In this document: piece by piece, positions 29,836-41,062 of the stretch
Layout: every line of letters begins with the position of its first letter
Numbering within the stretch: the first letter of the stretch is position 1
Origin: Hyphomonadaceae bacterium
Lineage (GTDB): Bacteria > Pseudomonadota > Alphaproteobacteria > Caulobacterales > Hyphomonadaceae
Assembly (NCBI GenBank): GCA_947474455.1
Contig: CANJIL010000004.1
Location: 1-64,000, forward strand
Direction of reading: 5' to 3'
DNA: 64,000 bases
Made by a program: the position numbers and the translations under genes
The notes under the pieces: generated by a model
Seen by the model: the letters and a program-made list of their open reading frames with translations, nothing else
Databases searched by the model: none
What the model was told of the DNA's origin: nothing

Positions 29836-31200
29836 CTAGCGCGCGTAACGGGCCTTCAGCATGGCCCAAACAGCTCGCAATCCGCACGCCGCAGCCCCGG
29901 CAGCGCGGCCATAACGGGCCGGCCGCCATGCCCAAATGTCAAAGTGAGCCCATGACGGCGCGTTCACAAAAGCCTTCAGGAACAAGGCCGCGGTGATCGA
30001 CCCGCCCATTGGGCCGTCGGCTGTGTTCTTCATATCCGCGATGGGCGATTTTAGCCCGCCTTCATAGCCCGGCCACAGAGGCATCCGCCAAACGGGATCG
30101 CCAACTTGTTTCGCAGCCGATGCGATATCGGCCGCGAGAGCTTCATCATCCGTATACAGCGGCGCGAGATCCGGCCCCAGCGCCACCCGGGCCGCCCCGG
30201 TCAGCGTCGCAAAGTCGATCAGCAATTCAGGCTTTAGCTCGCTGGCCCGCGTGAGCGCATCCGCCAGGATCAGGCGGCCCTCGGCATCCGTGTCATCGAT
30301 CTCGACCGTCACCCCTTTGCGGGATTTCAGGATATCGCTCGGCCGGAACGCACCAGGTCCGATCGCATTCTCGACCGCTGGCACGCAGCAATAGAGCCGC
30401 ACCGGCAACTCCGCGCTCATCACCATCCGCGCCAGCGCCAAGGCATGAGCTGCTCCGCCCATGTCCTTCTTCATCAGCGTCATGTTCGAGCCGGTCTTGA
30501 GATTGAGACCGCCCGTGTCGAACGCCACGCCCTTGCCGACGATCGCCACAATCGGCGCATCGGCCTTGCCCCAGCTGATCTCGACATAACGCGGCGCCTG
30601 CTCTGCTCCTTTGCCCACCGCGTGCACCATCGGATAGCCGCTCTCCAGCGCCTTGCCGGTGGTGATCTCGATCTCCGCGCCAAACTCCTTCGCCAACCCC
30701 TCGGCCTCCGCCGCAATCTCGGCCGGCCCCAGATCACATGGCGGGGTGTTGACCAGATCGCGCAGCCAGTCGATCGCATCCGCCTGCCGGCTCACCTCAG
30801 CGCCATCGACCGATTTCGGCAGCAACAACCTGCGGGGCTTTTCACCCAACTTGTATTTCGTGAACTTGTAAGCCCCGTCGGCCCATCCAAGCGCCAGCGT
30901 CTCGCCATTAAATCCTTCCGGAATTTCGGTGAGCGCGTAATCCCCTGCCGGCAGCGAGGCAGGCAGGCTCGCGAGCACGAATGAGTCATTCCCCTCGCCC
31001 AGCCCGACAAGCACGCTCTCGATCTCGCCGCCCGCGCCGTGGATCAGCAGCGTCCTGCCCGCATCCCCGCGAAACCCGGCGGCATCCACCAGAACCCTGA
31101 TCCGCGCCGCCTGCGACTTGGTCCAGGGACCCAGCCCGGCAGCCGTCACAAGTTGCAGGGGCGCGGCTGATGAGGAACGGGGCAGGAAGGCATCATGCAT
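29836..31200 (-). CDS. M17 leucyl aminopeptidase family protein
   Basis: A 454-aa cytosolic dizinc aminopeptidase. It has GKGVAFDTGGLNLKTGSNMTLMKKDMGGAA (metal ligands Lys/Asp and second-shell residues), the family signature DTDAEGRLILADAL (usually NTDAEGR; Asn is replaced by Asp), and LTGAARVALG. The C-terminus ends with a typical HxDxW(A/G) region (HFDIWAWRP). It removes N-terminal residues from peptides. The ATG at 31200 follows GAGG. It heads the M17-MarR-NlpC cluster; the 128-nt gap before MarR leaves room for a separate promoter. Confidence 0.92.
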   Translation of the reverse strand: MHDAFLPRSSSAAPLQLVTAAGLGPWTKSQAARIRVLVDAAGFRGDAGRTLLIHGAGGEIESVLVGLGEGNDSFVLASLPASLPAGDYALTEIPEGFNGETLALGWADGAYKFTKYKLGEKPRRLLLPKSVDGAEVSRQADAIDWLRDLVNTPPCDLGPAEIAAEAEGLAKEFGAEIEITTGKALESGYPMVHAVGKGAEQAPRYVEISWGKADAPIVAIVGKGVAFDTGGLNLKTGSNMTLMKKDMGGAAHALALARMVMSAELPVRLYCCVPAVENAIGPGAFRPSDILKSRKGVTVEIDDTDAEGRLILADALTRASELKPELLIDFATLTGAARVALGPDLAPLYTDDEALAADIASAAKQVGDPVWRMPLWPGYEGGLKSPIADMKNTADGPMGGSITAALFLKAFVNAPSWAHFDIWAWRPARYGRAAGAAACGLRAVWAMLKARYAR

Positions 31201-31310
31201 GACGGGGCCTCGGGAACTTCGGTTGTGCAGAGATCTGCCTCCGATTTGCGGATATCGGCAATGTATTCAACAGTCCGCAACCGGCGCAGCCGCAATGCTG
31301 GCGCGGCATC

Positions 31311-31583
31311 TCAGCTCCCCAGTCCGAACGCCAGGCTATCGCCGGAATGGATAGCGGCCCGGTGGCGGGCGAAATCGAAGATCGCGTCGCCACTTCTCGC
31401 GTTCGCCCCACAGTCAGCGCAGATCAAGTGCACATGGATTTGCGACGACTGCGCTTTGCCTGCCGGCAACTGGAGGTCGGTCCGCCGCCGGATCTCCTTC
31501 GCATGCTTCTCGGCCGATTGCGGCCCGGAATTCTGTCTCATGTTCCCTACCTCAAGGGCTGCGATGCTCCAGAACTCCTCCAC
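31311..31583 (-). pseudogene. possible IS3-type orfA remnant
   Basis: A 90-aa reverse ORF contains MRQNSGPQSAEKHAKEIRRRT, which resembles the first residues of IS3-group transposase OrfA proteins (AEK.vkeIRRrTr). Similarity stops after about 22 residues and no HTH or OrfB follows. The rest of the 31201-31794 interval has no other recognisable gene. It could be a decayed insertion-sequence end or a chance match. Confidence 0.25.
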
Positions 31584-31794
31584 AGTGAAAAACCTGAACC
31601 TGTCTCGCGGTCACCGAGGCCGGACACCGCGCATCCATTGCCGGTGAGTCGGCCTATCTGCGCATTGGTGTGACACGCGTGAGATGATACCCGTTAGAAC
31701 GGGTCCAGCCTGGGCCCTACCCCTCCGCACGCTTTCTTTAACGCTTCCTTGACGTGGCGCGCCTCAGGATTCAGCCAATATCCGAGGATTGCCC

Positions 31795-32601
31795 ATGCCC
31801 CACATCCGACTTGCTTCGACCGTGAGCTTTGCCGCGCTGACGCTTGCTGGCTGTATCGCGGCGGCGCCGCCGAATGAGCAGGAACTCGCCCTGATCAACT
31901 CCGCGTCCAGCCAGATCCTGCCGGCCACGCAGGCCGAGCGCGACTTCGCGGACAAACAGGACCTTCTGAACCAGGCCAAATTCTGGAGCGGCGAGTATGA
32001 AAAGAACCCGAATGAGTACCAGGCAGCGCTGAAGTACGCCCGTGTCCTGCGCGCCATCGGCTCGTCTGCCCGCGCGACCGAGGTCGCATCCCAGGCGCTG
32101 GTGCTAAAGCCCGGCGATGTCGAACTTACGCTTCTCTATGCGCAGGCCTCGCTTGACCAGGGCAAGGCGGCGGACGCGGCCGTGGCGCTTGCCCGCGCCG
32201 AAGCGCAGGGTCAGGGCGACTGGCGGATCCTGTCGATCATCGGCGTCACAATGGACTCGCTCGATCAGCATCCTGGCGCCCAGGACTATTATCGGAAGGC
32301 GATCGCGCTTTCCCCGGACAATCCGAAAATCCTCGCCAATCTCGGACTCTCCTATGCGCTTGACGGCAAGCCGGGCCTCGCCGAGCAGACCCTGCGGCAG
32401 GCCATGGCCCTGCCCGGCGCCGACAGCCGCGTGACCCAGAATCTCATCGTCGTGCTTGGCGTGCAGGGCAAGTTTGAGGAAGCCGAGAAGATCGCCGGCA
32501 CGGACATGCCCAAGACTCTGATGGAATCGAACCGGGAATATTTCCGTTCGATGCTGAACCCCTCGCGCAGCTGGGAAAACCTGCGTGGAACTCAGAACTA
32601 G
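31795..32601 (+). CDS. TadD-like TPR lipoprotein
   Basis: A 268-aa lipoprotein (LTLAGC, Cys about 20) followed by tetratricopeptide repeats: NPNEYQAALKYARVLRAIGSSARATEVASQALVLKPGDVE, then PGAQDYYRKAIALSPDNPKILANLGLSYALDGKPGLAEQTLRQAMAL. This matches TadD of Flp pilus systems, an outer-membrane-associated protein that helps secretin assembly. The rest of the pilus locus lies 21 kb away (53476-63569) and contains no other tadD. The ATG at 31795 has GAGGA upstream, better than TTG 31789. Other TPR lipoproteins cannot be excluded. Confidence 0.75.
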   Translation: MPHIRLASTVSFAALTLAGCIAAAPPNEQELALINSASSQILPATQAERDFADKQDLLNQAKFWSGEYEKNPNEYQAALKYARVLRAIGSSARATEVASQALVLKPGDVELTLLYAQASLDQGKAADAAVALARAEAQGQGDWRILSIIGVTMDSLDQHPGAQDYYRKAIALSPDNPKILANLGLSYALDGKPGLAEQTLRQAMALPGADSRVTQNLIVVLGVQGKFEEAEKIAGTDMPKTLMESNREYFRSMLNPSRSWENLRGTQN

Positions 32602-32712
32602 ACAAAACAGGCCACCCCTAAAGTAAATTAATCCGGGCCATTCATTGCTCGGAACGGCTCGCCAGTCCGTGCGGTCTCGGCTATTCGTGCGCGCGAGCTG
32701 ATGGAGGGACTG

Positions 32713-34650
32713 ATGCGCACTTTCAGGGCAAGTTTCGCGGCGCTTGCGTTAGCGACGGCTTTCACCTCCGGATGCGGCCAACCGGTTTCTGGCGCTCTCA
32801 AGCCACTCGATGTCGACGCCAAGTCGGTTGAAGCTTTCGTCACGAAGCTCACGGGCGAAACGTTCAAGGGCAAGACAACCACGGCCGCCGACATCGCCGC
32901 CGTGCGCGACGCGCTGCCCAAGGAAGTGGGCTTCACCTGGGGCAATCTATCGTTCGATGCGGCCACCAACTCCACGCTGCTGACCGACGTCAAGCTGACG
33001 CCGAAAGACACACCGCAGGTCGGCCTCGGTATTCAGGAACTCCGCCTGTTCGACTTCGATGCCAATTTTGCCAAAGCCCGCCTCAGCGGTCAGCGCCTCG
33101 CCGAAACGGCGGCGCTTGCCAGCCGCATCGACGCCAAAGGCGTTTCGCTGTTCGGCATGGCCGCGATGCTGAATTCAACCATGGGCATTCAGCCGACGAC
33201 CGAACCTGTCGCGCCGGGCGAGCCTGCCTTTCCGTCGAATGGCGCAACGCCCGATGAGCCATCGCCGTCGGACGAGCCTTCCTTTGATGAGTCGATTTTC
33301 CGCACTTCGTTCGACAAGTACGATTTCAGCTTCAGCCGCGTCATTCTCAACGACATCGTGCTGCGCCCCTACGAGATGACGCCCGCCGCGGCCGGATCAA
33401 GCATGACGCAGATGTACGGTTCTGGCGGCGAATTCTTCCAGCAATACATCGCGATCATGCGCGCCTTCGGTGTCGACACATTCGCCGCCTACGACATGAA
33501 GGCGGATCTCGGCATGACGCAGATGGGCCAGAAAGTCTCCGTGTCCTTCGCAGGCAAAACAACAGGCACGCGCGGCTGGCGCGGCGGCGACTTCGACGCC
33601 TCGTTCATTCGCGACATCAGCTTTTCGGTGGACGCGACCGAAAGCCCGCTGATGCAAACGCCGGCGATGAAACTCCAGTACTCGATCGGTAATTTCGGCA
33701 TGGAAGACCTGCGCTTCGACAAGCTCTACGCGCACATGGCGAAAGGCACGATGCCGGCGCGCACCGAAACGGACCTTCTCTCCTATGGTCTCTACACGAT
33801 GGAGAACCAGGTGCTGAAGGTCGGCGGCAAGGATCTGATGACGGTGGGCGAGTCCACGCTCGATGCACGGAAGTTCCACTGGTTCATTCCGACCGAGATC
33901 AAGGCGTCCGCCAAGAACGCCATGCTCGACCTCGGCGCCATTACCCAGATGTCCGGCGCCTTCGCCGAAGAGATGGCCGCTTCATTCGAAGACCCGTCCA
34001 TGCCGCCTCCCGCCGGGCCGGACTTTGCGGCCATCGCCGCCGTGATGGAGAAGCATGGCCTCGCCAAGCCGAACATGAACTTCAACTTCGGTTGGAACTG
34101 GAACGCCATATCGGGCGACTCGAAGATCGACCTCGGCTTCGGCGGAGATAAGCTGATGCAGGTCGACACGAGGTACGAGGGCAGCTTCCCGAGCTTCAAG
34201 GCCGTCTCCGATCTCATACCGGAAGACCCGGAGCAGGCGAATTTGGATAAAATAGGGGCCCTGTTCGACGAGAAGTCGATGCTGAAACTGATGGACATCA
34301 ACGTGACCGACAATGGCGGCCTCGAAAAGATGTTCAACCTCACGGCAGACCTGGGCCCCATCATGGCCGCTTCTGATCCGTCCGGTTTCAATCCGCTTGA
34401 GCACCAAACAGGCCAATCGCTGCGCCAGATGGCCGGGGGCATGCTCACCATGTTGGGCGCGACACCCGATATCGCCCCGTTCATCACCCCGCTCTCGACC
34501 TTCGTCACGCAGGGCGGCAAGCTGCATATCAGCCTCAAGCCGGCGCAGCCGATGACCTGGAGCGCTATCGGGATGAGCCTCATGGGTCCAGCCACATCGC
34601 CGGGCGAGCAGCTTAAGCAGCTTGGCCTTAAGGTCGACCACGGCAAGTAG
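32713..34650 (+). CDS. large lipoprotein-like protein of unknown function
   Basis: A 645-aa protein whose start at 32713 has GGAGGG upstream. It begins with a signal sequence ending TSGC (an unusual but possible lipobox). The rest looks like repeated beta-rich domains: GNLSFDAATNSTLLTDVKL, FSFSRVILNDIVLRPYEM, LQYSIGNFGMEDLRFDKLY, MFNLTADLGPIM. A Pro/Glu/Asp-rich linker (about 160-195) separates the N-terminal domain. No cysteines or catalytic motifs stand out. I do not recognise the family; a periplasmic or outer-membrane location is inferred from the signal. gluQRS follows 15 nt downstream. Confidence 0.65.
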   Translation: MRTFRASFAALALATAFTSGCGQPVSGALKPLDVDAKSVEAFVTKLTGETFKGKTTTAADIAAVRDALPKEVGFTWGNLSFDAATNSTLLTDVKLTPKDTPQVGLGIQELRLFDFDANFAKARLSGQRLAETAALASRIDAKGVSLFGMAAMLNSTMGIQPTTEPVAPGEPAFPSNGATPDEPSPSDEPSFDESIFRTSFDKYDFSFSRVILNDIVLRPYEMTPAAAGSSMTQMYGSGGEFFQQYIAIMRAFGVDTFAAYDMKADLGMTQMGQKVSVSFAGKTTGTRGWRGGDFDASFIRDISFSVDATESPLMQTPAMKLQYSIGNFGMEDLRFDKLYAHMAKGTMPARTETDLLSYGLYTMENQVLKVGGKDLMTVGESTLDARKFHWFIPTEIKASAKNAMLDLGAITQMSGAFAEEMAASFEDPSMPPPAGPDFAAIAAVMEKHGLAKPNMNFNFGWNWNAISGDSKIDLGFGGDKLMQVDTRYEGSFPSFKAVSDLIPEDPEQANLDKIGALFDEKSMLKLMDINVTDNGGLEKMFNLTADLGPIMAASDPSGFNPLEHQTGQSLRQMAGGMLTMLGATPDIAPFITPLSTFVTQGGKLHISLKPAQPMTWSAIGMSLMGPATSPGEQLKQLGLKVDHGK

Positions 34651-34665
34651 GCCCGGCTGGGCGCG

Positions 34666-35538
34666 ATGAGCTTCATCACGCGATTTGCGCCCAGTCCGAC
34701 CGGCTTCCTCCATCTCGGGCACGCATATTCGGCGATACTTGCGCACGATGCCGCGCGTGCGGCCGGCGGTGAATTCCTGCTGCGGATCGAAGACATCGAC
34801 GCCGCACGATGCCGGCCGGAATTCGAAACGGCGATCCATGACGATCTCGCCTGGCTCGGCCTTCGCTGGCCGACACCGGTGCGACGGCAGTCGGAGCATC
34901 TTGCCGCTTACGCGGCCGTTCTTGAACGGCTGAATACGCTTGGTGTCGTCTATCGCTGCTTTCTCACGCGGAAGGAAATCGTGGCTCTCTCGCTGTCTGC
35001 GCCACACACGCCAGGCGAAGGATCTGACGGCGTCGTCTACGCAGGTCCGGTGCAACATATGAGTGCAGACGAGGAAGAAGATCGCATCTCGCGCGGTGAA
35101 CCGTTCGCATGGCGTCTCTCGATAAGATATTCACAGGACCTGCTAGGCGAAGACTTCGCGCGGCTGGGTTTCGTCGAGCGTGACGAAGGATCGAACACTG
35201 AACACATGGTTACTGCGCGCCCGGCATTGCTCGGCGACGTGATTCTCGGCCGCAAAGACACGCCGACGAGCTATCACCTCTCCGTCACGCATGATGATGC
35301 GCTTCAGGGCGTCACGCACGTTATTCGTGGGGAGGACCTGCGCGCTTCGACACATGTCCACGTCCTGCTGCAACGCCTGCTCGGCCTGCCCACACCTGTG
35401 TACATGCATCATCACCTGCTCACCGGACCGGATGGAAAGCGCTACGCCAAACGCGATCAGTCGCTGACGCTTGCCGCATTGCGCCAAGCGGGCGCATATC
35501 CGGCGGAAATTCGCGCCCGCATCGGACTACCTGCTTGA
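34666..35538 (+). CDS. gluQRS: glutamyl-Q tRNA(Asp) synthetase
   Basis: A 290-aa truncated glutamyl-tRNA synthetase-like enzyme lacking the anticodon-binding domain. It has RFAPSPTGFLHLGHAYSAI (HIGH motif HLGH), FLLRIEDIDAARCRPEF, HLSVTHDDALQGVTHVIRGEDLRASTHVHVLLQRLLGLP and GPDGKRYAKRDQS in the KMSKS position. It attaches glutamate to queuosine at position 34 of tRNA(Asp). The overlap of its stop with the next start (TTGA) suggests cotranslation with the EamA transporter. Confidence 0.93.
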   Translation: MSFITRFAPSPTGFLHLGHAYSAILAHDAARAAGGEFLLRIEDIDAARCRPEFETAIHDDLAWLGLRWPTPVRRQSEHLAAYAAVLERLNTLGVVYRCFLTRKEIVALSLSAPHTPGEGSDGVVYAGPVQHMSADEEEDRISRGEPFAWRLSIRYSQDLLGEDFARLGFVERDEGSNTEHMVTARPALLGDVILGRKDTPTSYHLSVTHDDALQGVTHVIRGEDLRASTHVHVLLQRLLGLPTPVYMHHHLLTGPDGKRYAKRDQSLTLAALRQAGAYPAEIRARIGLPA

Positions 35539-36407
35539 CCGCGCCCGCCGCCACAACATCCCCTGCCCGCTCATGGCTCGGTCCGGCGATGGTGCTGGCT
35601 GGCGCGGTCGCCATCGGTTTTGCACCTATCGGTGTCCGACTGGCGGAGTTCGGACCGCAGGCGACGGGCTTCTGGCGCGTCCTGTTTGCGATGCCGATGA
35701 TTGCCGCAGTGATATATGCCGGAGGCGGAAAGCTGGGACGGCCATCGTGGATGTCTTTGGTCGCCGGCCTGTTCTTCGGATTTGACATTGCCTTCTGGCA
35801 TGCGTCGCTTGTGATGACGTCAGTCGCCAATGCGACTTTCCTGGTCAATCTCGGCAATGCGTCGGTAGGCCTCGTCGCATGGGTCTTTTTGAAAGAGCGG
35901 CCCGCGAAAATCTGGATGCTTGCCGTTGCAGTTGCCCTGCTCGGCGCCTTCTTGCTGTCGCAGGGATCGGCAAGCGCCAGTGCCGGAGCGCTGAGGGGAG
36001 ACGCGCTTGCAATGATCGCGGCGGTCATGGTCGCGCTGTATCTCTTTTTCGCCAAGCTGGCGCGGCGCACCGAGACCGCGATGCAGGTGCTGTTCTGGTC
36101 TTCAGCCGCCACAGTGGTCGTGCTGGCCATATCCTCCGGCGTGCGGAGCGAAGCGCTGATCCCGCCTCACCCGGCTTGGTTCATCTGGCCGTTTGCTTTG
36201 GCGGTGGTGGCGCATGTTCTAGGACAGGGGCTGATCGTCGCCGGGGTGGGCCGGACGCCGGCGGCTCTGGCCGGCCTTTTGCTGCTGATCCAGCCTGTAG
36301 TAGGGGCCCTGATCGCCTGGCTGCTGTTCCAAGAGGGGCTAACCCAGGTCCAGCTTGCCGGGGCGGCAATGGTCCTGTGCGGCGTCTGGCTTGCAGGCCG
36401 CCGTTGA
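35535..36407 (+). CDS. DMT/EamA family transporter
   Basis: A 290-aa protein with ten predicted helices in two EamA repeats. Typical segments are AVAIGFAPIGVRLAEFGPQATGFWRVLFAMP in the first repeat, FVFLKERPAKIW-like VAWVFLKERPAKIW, and AALAGLLLLIQPVVGALIAWLLFQEGLTQVQLAGAAMVLCGV in the second. It is an inner-membrane drug/metabolite exporter of unknown substrate. It starts with TTG overlapping the gluQRS stop. Confidence 0.88.
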   Translation: MTAPAATTSPARSWLGPAMVLAGAVAIGFAPIGVRLAEFGPQATGFWRVLFAMPMIAAVIYAGGGKLGRPSWMSLVAGLFFGFDIAFWHASLVMTSVANATFLVNLGNASVGLVAWVFLKERPAKIWMLAVAVALLGAFLLSQGSASASAGALRGDALAMIAAVMVALYLFFAKLARRTETAMQVLFWSSAATVVVLAISSGVRSEALIPPHPAWFIWPFALAVVAHVLGQGLIVAGVGRTPAALAGLLLLIQPVVGALIAWLLFQEGLTQVQLAGAAMVLCGVWLAGRR

Positions 36408-36479
36408 CGGGCCAGTCTGTCCCCGTTACCCATTTTTTCTGGATCAGGATTGCCGCAAGGCAACGTCGGACAGCATTTT

Positions 36480-37019
36480 ATGCCGGACCAGTTCGCTTCG
36501 CGAAAAGGCGGCACGGTTGAGGCCGTGTCTGCAACTACGTCGGATGATGCACCGCCCGGCTCGCCGATGTCGCCCGAAGCTTGCATCCTGCGCAATGTCG
36601 CTCGCGCCTCGCGCGCTGTGGTGGCTGCATATGACCCTGCCCTCGCCCCGTTCGGGCTGACCGGGCACCAGTTCAATCTGATGATGACGCTCGGCAATAT
36701 GGGTCCGATGACGGTCGGCGTGCTGGCGGATACGCTGGGCATGGACGCTTCAGGTGTTCCCCGCGCGGTGCGCCCGCTGTCGGACGAGGGACTCATCGGC
36801 GTCGAGCGCGGAGAAGATCGCCGCCAGCGCGTGCTGAGCCTCACAATTGCAGGACGTGCGAAACTGAACAGGGCCACACCGGCCTGGAGCAAGGTGCAAG
36901 CCGAACTGGTCAACGCCATCGGTGCCAATCGCTGGGTTTCGCTGATGGCGGAGCTGCGCGTCGTGCACTGCGCCGCCACCACATGCTCGACGCGCAAGAC
37001 GACGGGCGACGACACCTAG
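36480..37019 (+). CDS. MarR-family transcriptional regulator
   Basis: About 179 aa. The winged helix is GLTGHQFNLMMTLGNMGPMTVGVLADTLGMDASGVPRAVRPLSDEGLIGVERGEDRRQRVLSLTIAGR, with a typical DRRxRxLxLT wing. A short N-terminal extension precedes it. The start could be TTG 36450 or ATG 36480; I prefer the ATG. Its 3' end overlaps the converging CsaA gene by 4 nt. Target genes are unknown; the EamA exporter just upstream is a candidate. Confidence 0.82.
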   Translation: MPDQFASRKGGTVEAVSATTSDDAPPGSPMSPEACILRNVARASRAVVAAYDPALAPFGLTGHQFNLMMTLGNMGPMTVGVLADTLGMDASGVPRAVRPLSDEGLIGVERGEDRRQRVLSLTIAGRAKLNRATPAWSKVQAELVNAIGANRWVSLMAELRVVHCAATTCSTRKTTGDDT

Positions 37020-37357
37020 AACAGCCGCCCACCGACCGGCGTTGCGAAATCCGGCGCGATCAGCACGACGGCGCCCTCCTCGTCTGGCACGCCAAGCGTC
37101 AGCACTTCCGACATGAACTTGCCGATCTGGCGCGGCGGGAAATTCACGACCGCGAGCACGCGCTTTCCGATGAGCTGTTCGGGCGAATAGTGCTTCACGA
37201 TCTGGGCGGAGGATTTTTTCTCGCCGATCTCCGGGCCGAAATCGATGCGCAGCTTGATCGCGGGCTTACGCGCTTCGGGGAACGGTTCGCTTGCGAGGAT
37301 GACGCCGACACGAATGTCGACTTTCAGGAAATCGTCGAAAGTGATCTGGGCGGTCAT
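37016..37357 (-). CDS. csaA: CsaA-type tRNA-binding protein
   Basis: A 113-aa OB-fold protein: ITFDDFLKVDIRVGVILASEPFPEARKPAIKLRIDFGPEIGEKKSSAQIVKHYSPEQLIGKRVLAVVNFPPRQIGKFMSEVLTLG. This is the full CsaA pattern, related to the EMAP/MetRS C-terminal tRNA-binding domain. It is called an export-related chaperone in Bacillus. The start at 37357 (MTAQITFDDF) is more typical than 37375. It follows the 94-aa unknown gene on the same strand. Confidence 0.9.
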   Translation of the reverse strand: MTAQITFDDFLKVDIRVGVILASEPFPEARKPAIKLRIDFGPEIGEKKSSAQIVKHYSPEQLIGKRVLAVVNFPPRQIGKFMSEVLTLGVPDEEGAVVLIAPDFATPVGGRLF

Positions 37358-37365
37358 GATGGCCT

Positions 37366-37650
37366 CTATTTCCACGTCATGGTGTAAGCCAGCTGCAGAC
37401 CGATCTGCGCGTCACGCGTCAGCCATGGGTAGCGCGTGCGGAGCATGGCGAACATCGCATCGAGCACCTGTTCCATGCTCGCCTTCGACCAGTCGACTGG
37501 AACAGCAATGGCCTCCTGCACGATGCGGCGGGCTTCGGCGTAGACGGCGGGCCCATGGGTTGCAGTGCCTTCCGCCTGCCCGTCCTGCAGGAGGGATGCA
37601 TTCATATGGCCGCTGAATAGCTTGCAGATCGCGGCTTGCTGCGGCGTCAT
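37366..37650 (-). CDS. hypothetical protein coupled to GNAT
   Basis: A 94-aa soluble protein (starts MTPQQAAICKLFSGHMNASLL). Its ATG overlaps the stop of the upstream GNAT gene in an ATGA arrangement, which fixes the start; the ORF-track extension lies inside GNAT. No recognised domain; mostly helical. It is likely in an operon GNAT-unknown-csaA. Confidence 0.6.
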   Translation of the reverse strand: MTPQQAAICKLFSGHMNASLLQDGQAEGTATHGPAVYAEARRIVQEAIAVPVDWSKASMEQVLDAMFAMLRTRYPWLTRDAQIGLQLAYTMTWK

Positions 37651-38234
37651 GCGAAAGCTCCAAGGCGCGCATTGAGACCGTCGCGCACGGCGGGCCATTC
37701 TGTGGCGAGCACGCTGAACCAGGCGGTGTCGCGCAGGCGGCCGTCCGGGCGGACCATGTGGGCGCGGTGGATGCCTTCGAACTTCGCGCCGAAACGCTCC
37801 ATCGCCTTCCATGAGCGCGTGTTGCGCGCATCGGCCTTGAGTTCGATGCGGTTGAGGCCGAGCGTGTTGAAGCCGTGGGCGAGTAAGAGGCGTTTGCACG
37901 ATGGATTCACCGCGCCCGACCAGACGCGCTTCGCATAACACGTCCAGCCGATCTCGACGCGTTTGTGCGCCAGAACCACGGCTAAATAGCTGGTTGAGCC
38001 GACATGGCTGTTCGACACCTTGTCGAAGACGGACCAGGAGCGGTCCGGCGCGTTCGCGATTTCAGCCAGCCGATGATCCACCCCTGCGTCAAAGTTCATG
38101 TTGTCGAGATTAACATTGGCGAAGCGCCAGAGGTCGGGATCATTGGCCGCTTCGCGCAGCGGCTCGCGATGGCGTTCTTCCAGTGGCTCGAGGCGAACGA
38201 AGGCGTTTTCGAGGGCGACGGGCGGGAGGGTCAT
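37647..38234 (-). CDS. GNAT family N-acetyltransferase
   Basis: A 195-aa RimJ/RimL-like acetyltransferase: FVRLEPLEERHREPLREAANDPDLWRF at the start, VGSTSYLAVVLAHKRVEIGWTCYAKRVWSGAVNPSCKRLLLAHGFNTLGLNRIELKADARNTRSWKAMERFGAKFEG (the acetyl-CoA site; the usual Q/R-x-x-G-x-G/A loop is replaced here by WSGAVNPSCKR). The substrate is unknown. It is translationally coupled to the next gene. Confidence 0.85.
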   Translation of the reverse strand: MTLPPVALENAFVRLEPLEERHREPLREAANDPDLWRFANVNLDNMNFDAGVDHRLAEIANAPDRSWSVFDKVSNSHVGSTSYLAVVLAHKRVEIGWTCYAKRVWSGAVNPSCKRLLLAHGFNTLGLNRIELKADARNTRSWKAMERFGAKFEGIHRAHMVRPDGRLRDTAWFSVLATEWPAVRDGLNARLGAFA

Positions 38235-38939
38235 GGCGCGGGTTTATCGTGAGTGTTGCGTGGCGTCATCTCGCTGGCGTTCGGAATCTTCCCCAACCTT
38301 GTTGCAGGTACGAGCCCGCGATCCCGCGGGTGGAACTGCGGGTTGGATGGCTTGCGATCGGCCGGCTCATGAGGTGTCTGTGAAGCTTGGCGCACATTCG
38401 GTTGCGAGGCCGCGAAAGGCGGGCGTGGCGCGGCCGTGGAAGCTGGGCTGGAAATTCGCCGAGTGACGGAAGCGGTCGAAGCCTTTGCGCAGGCGAAGGG
38501 CAAGACACTGGATGTAGGAATGCAGGTCCTCGAGGGCGCGGAGGGCGGCATGGCTGCGGAGTGCAAGCGGGCGGCTGGCGCGACGATGCGGGGTTCGCGT
38601 CTGGGACGCCTGTGCTTCCGCTGGCGCAGACGCGCTGCGTCATGCGGAGGCTGGGGGCGCCAGGTGGCGGAGTCTTCGCGACTGAAGACGGACACGGGTT
38701 TGCGCGTTCGGGCCGGACCAACGCACGGCGAACAATCAAGCTGCCATCGTTTCCTGCTGTGGCAATCACATCCGCAGAGTTTTTCAGCCCTTCAGATTCA
38801 GAACGATCCGATAACGTCCCCGCAATCGCGCGTGTCGCCGCCGCACGAGCGGCAACATCGTTGGCGCTGATCCTCGATGGCAATGCCAATTACGCGCGCG
38901 CTTCAAATGTTCCCCAACTCGCGCCTGCCACGGCGCACC
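38235..38939. other. 705-nt intergenic stretch with inverted repeat
   Basis: Long ORFs are open on both strands because of the high GC content, but their translations are Arg/Ser/Pro-rich and unlike real proteins. An inverted repeat CGCGTCTG ... CAGACGCG lies at 38596-38634. No gene, RNA or clear promoter is recognised. Confidence 0.45.
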
Positions 38940-40934
<1,995 letters not shown>

Positions 40935-41062
40935 GGCCAGTCCTTGCTGCAGCTGCGAAGGCACAAAACTGCAAACCACGGGCCGAGGCAAGCGCTATGG
41001 GCAAACTTCCGCCGTGTGCGGCTGCTGCGCCTCGTTGTCCTGCGCGGCAGGGATAGAATTCC

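Noticed and set aside
38266-38889. 207-aa minus-strand ORF
   Set aside because: Translation is low-quality, rich in Arg/Pro/Ser, and overlaps an inverted repeat; not a believable gene.
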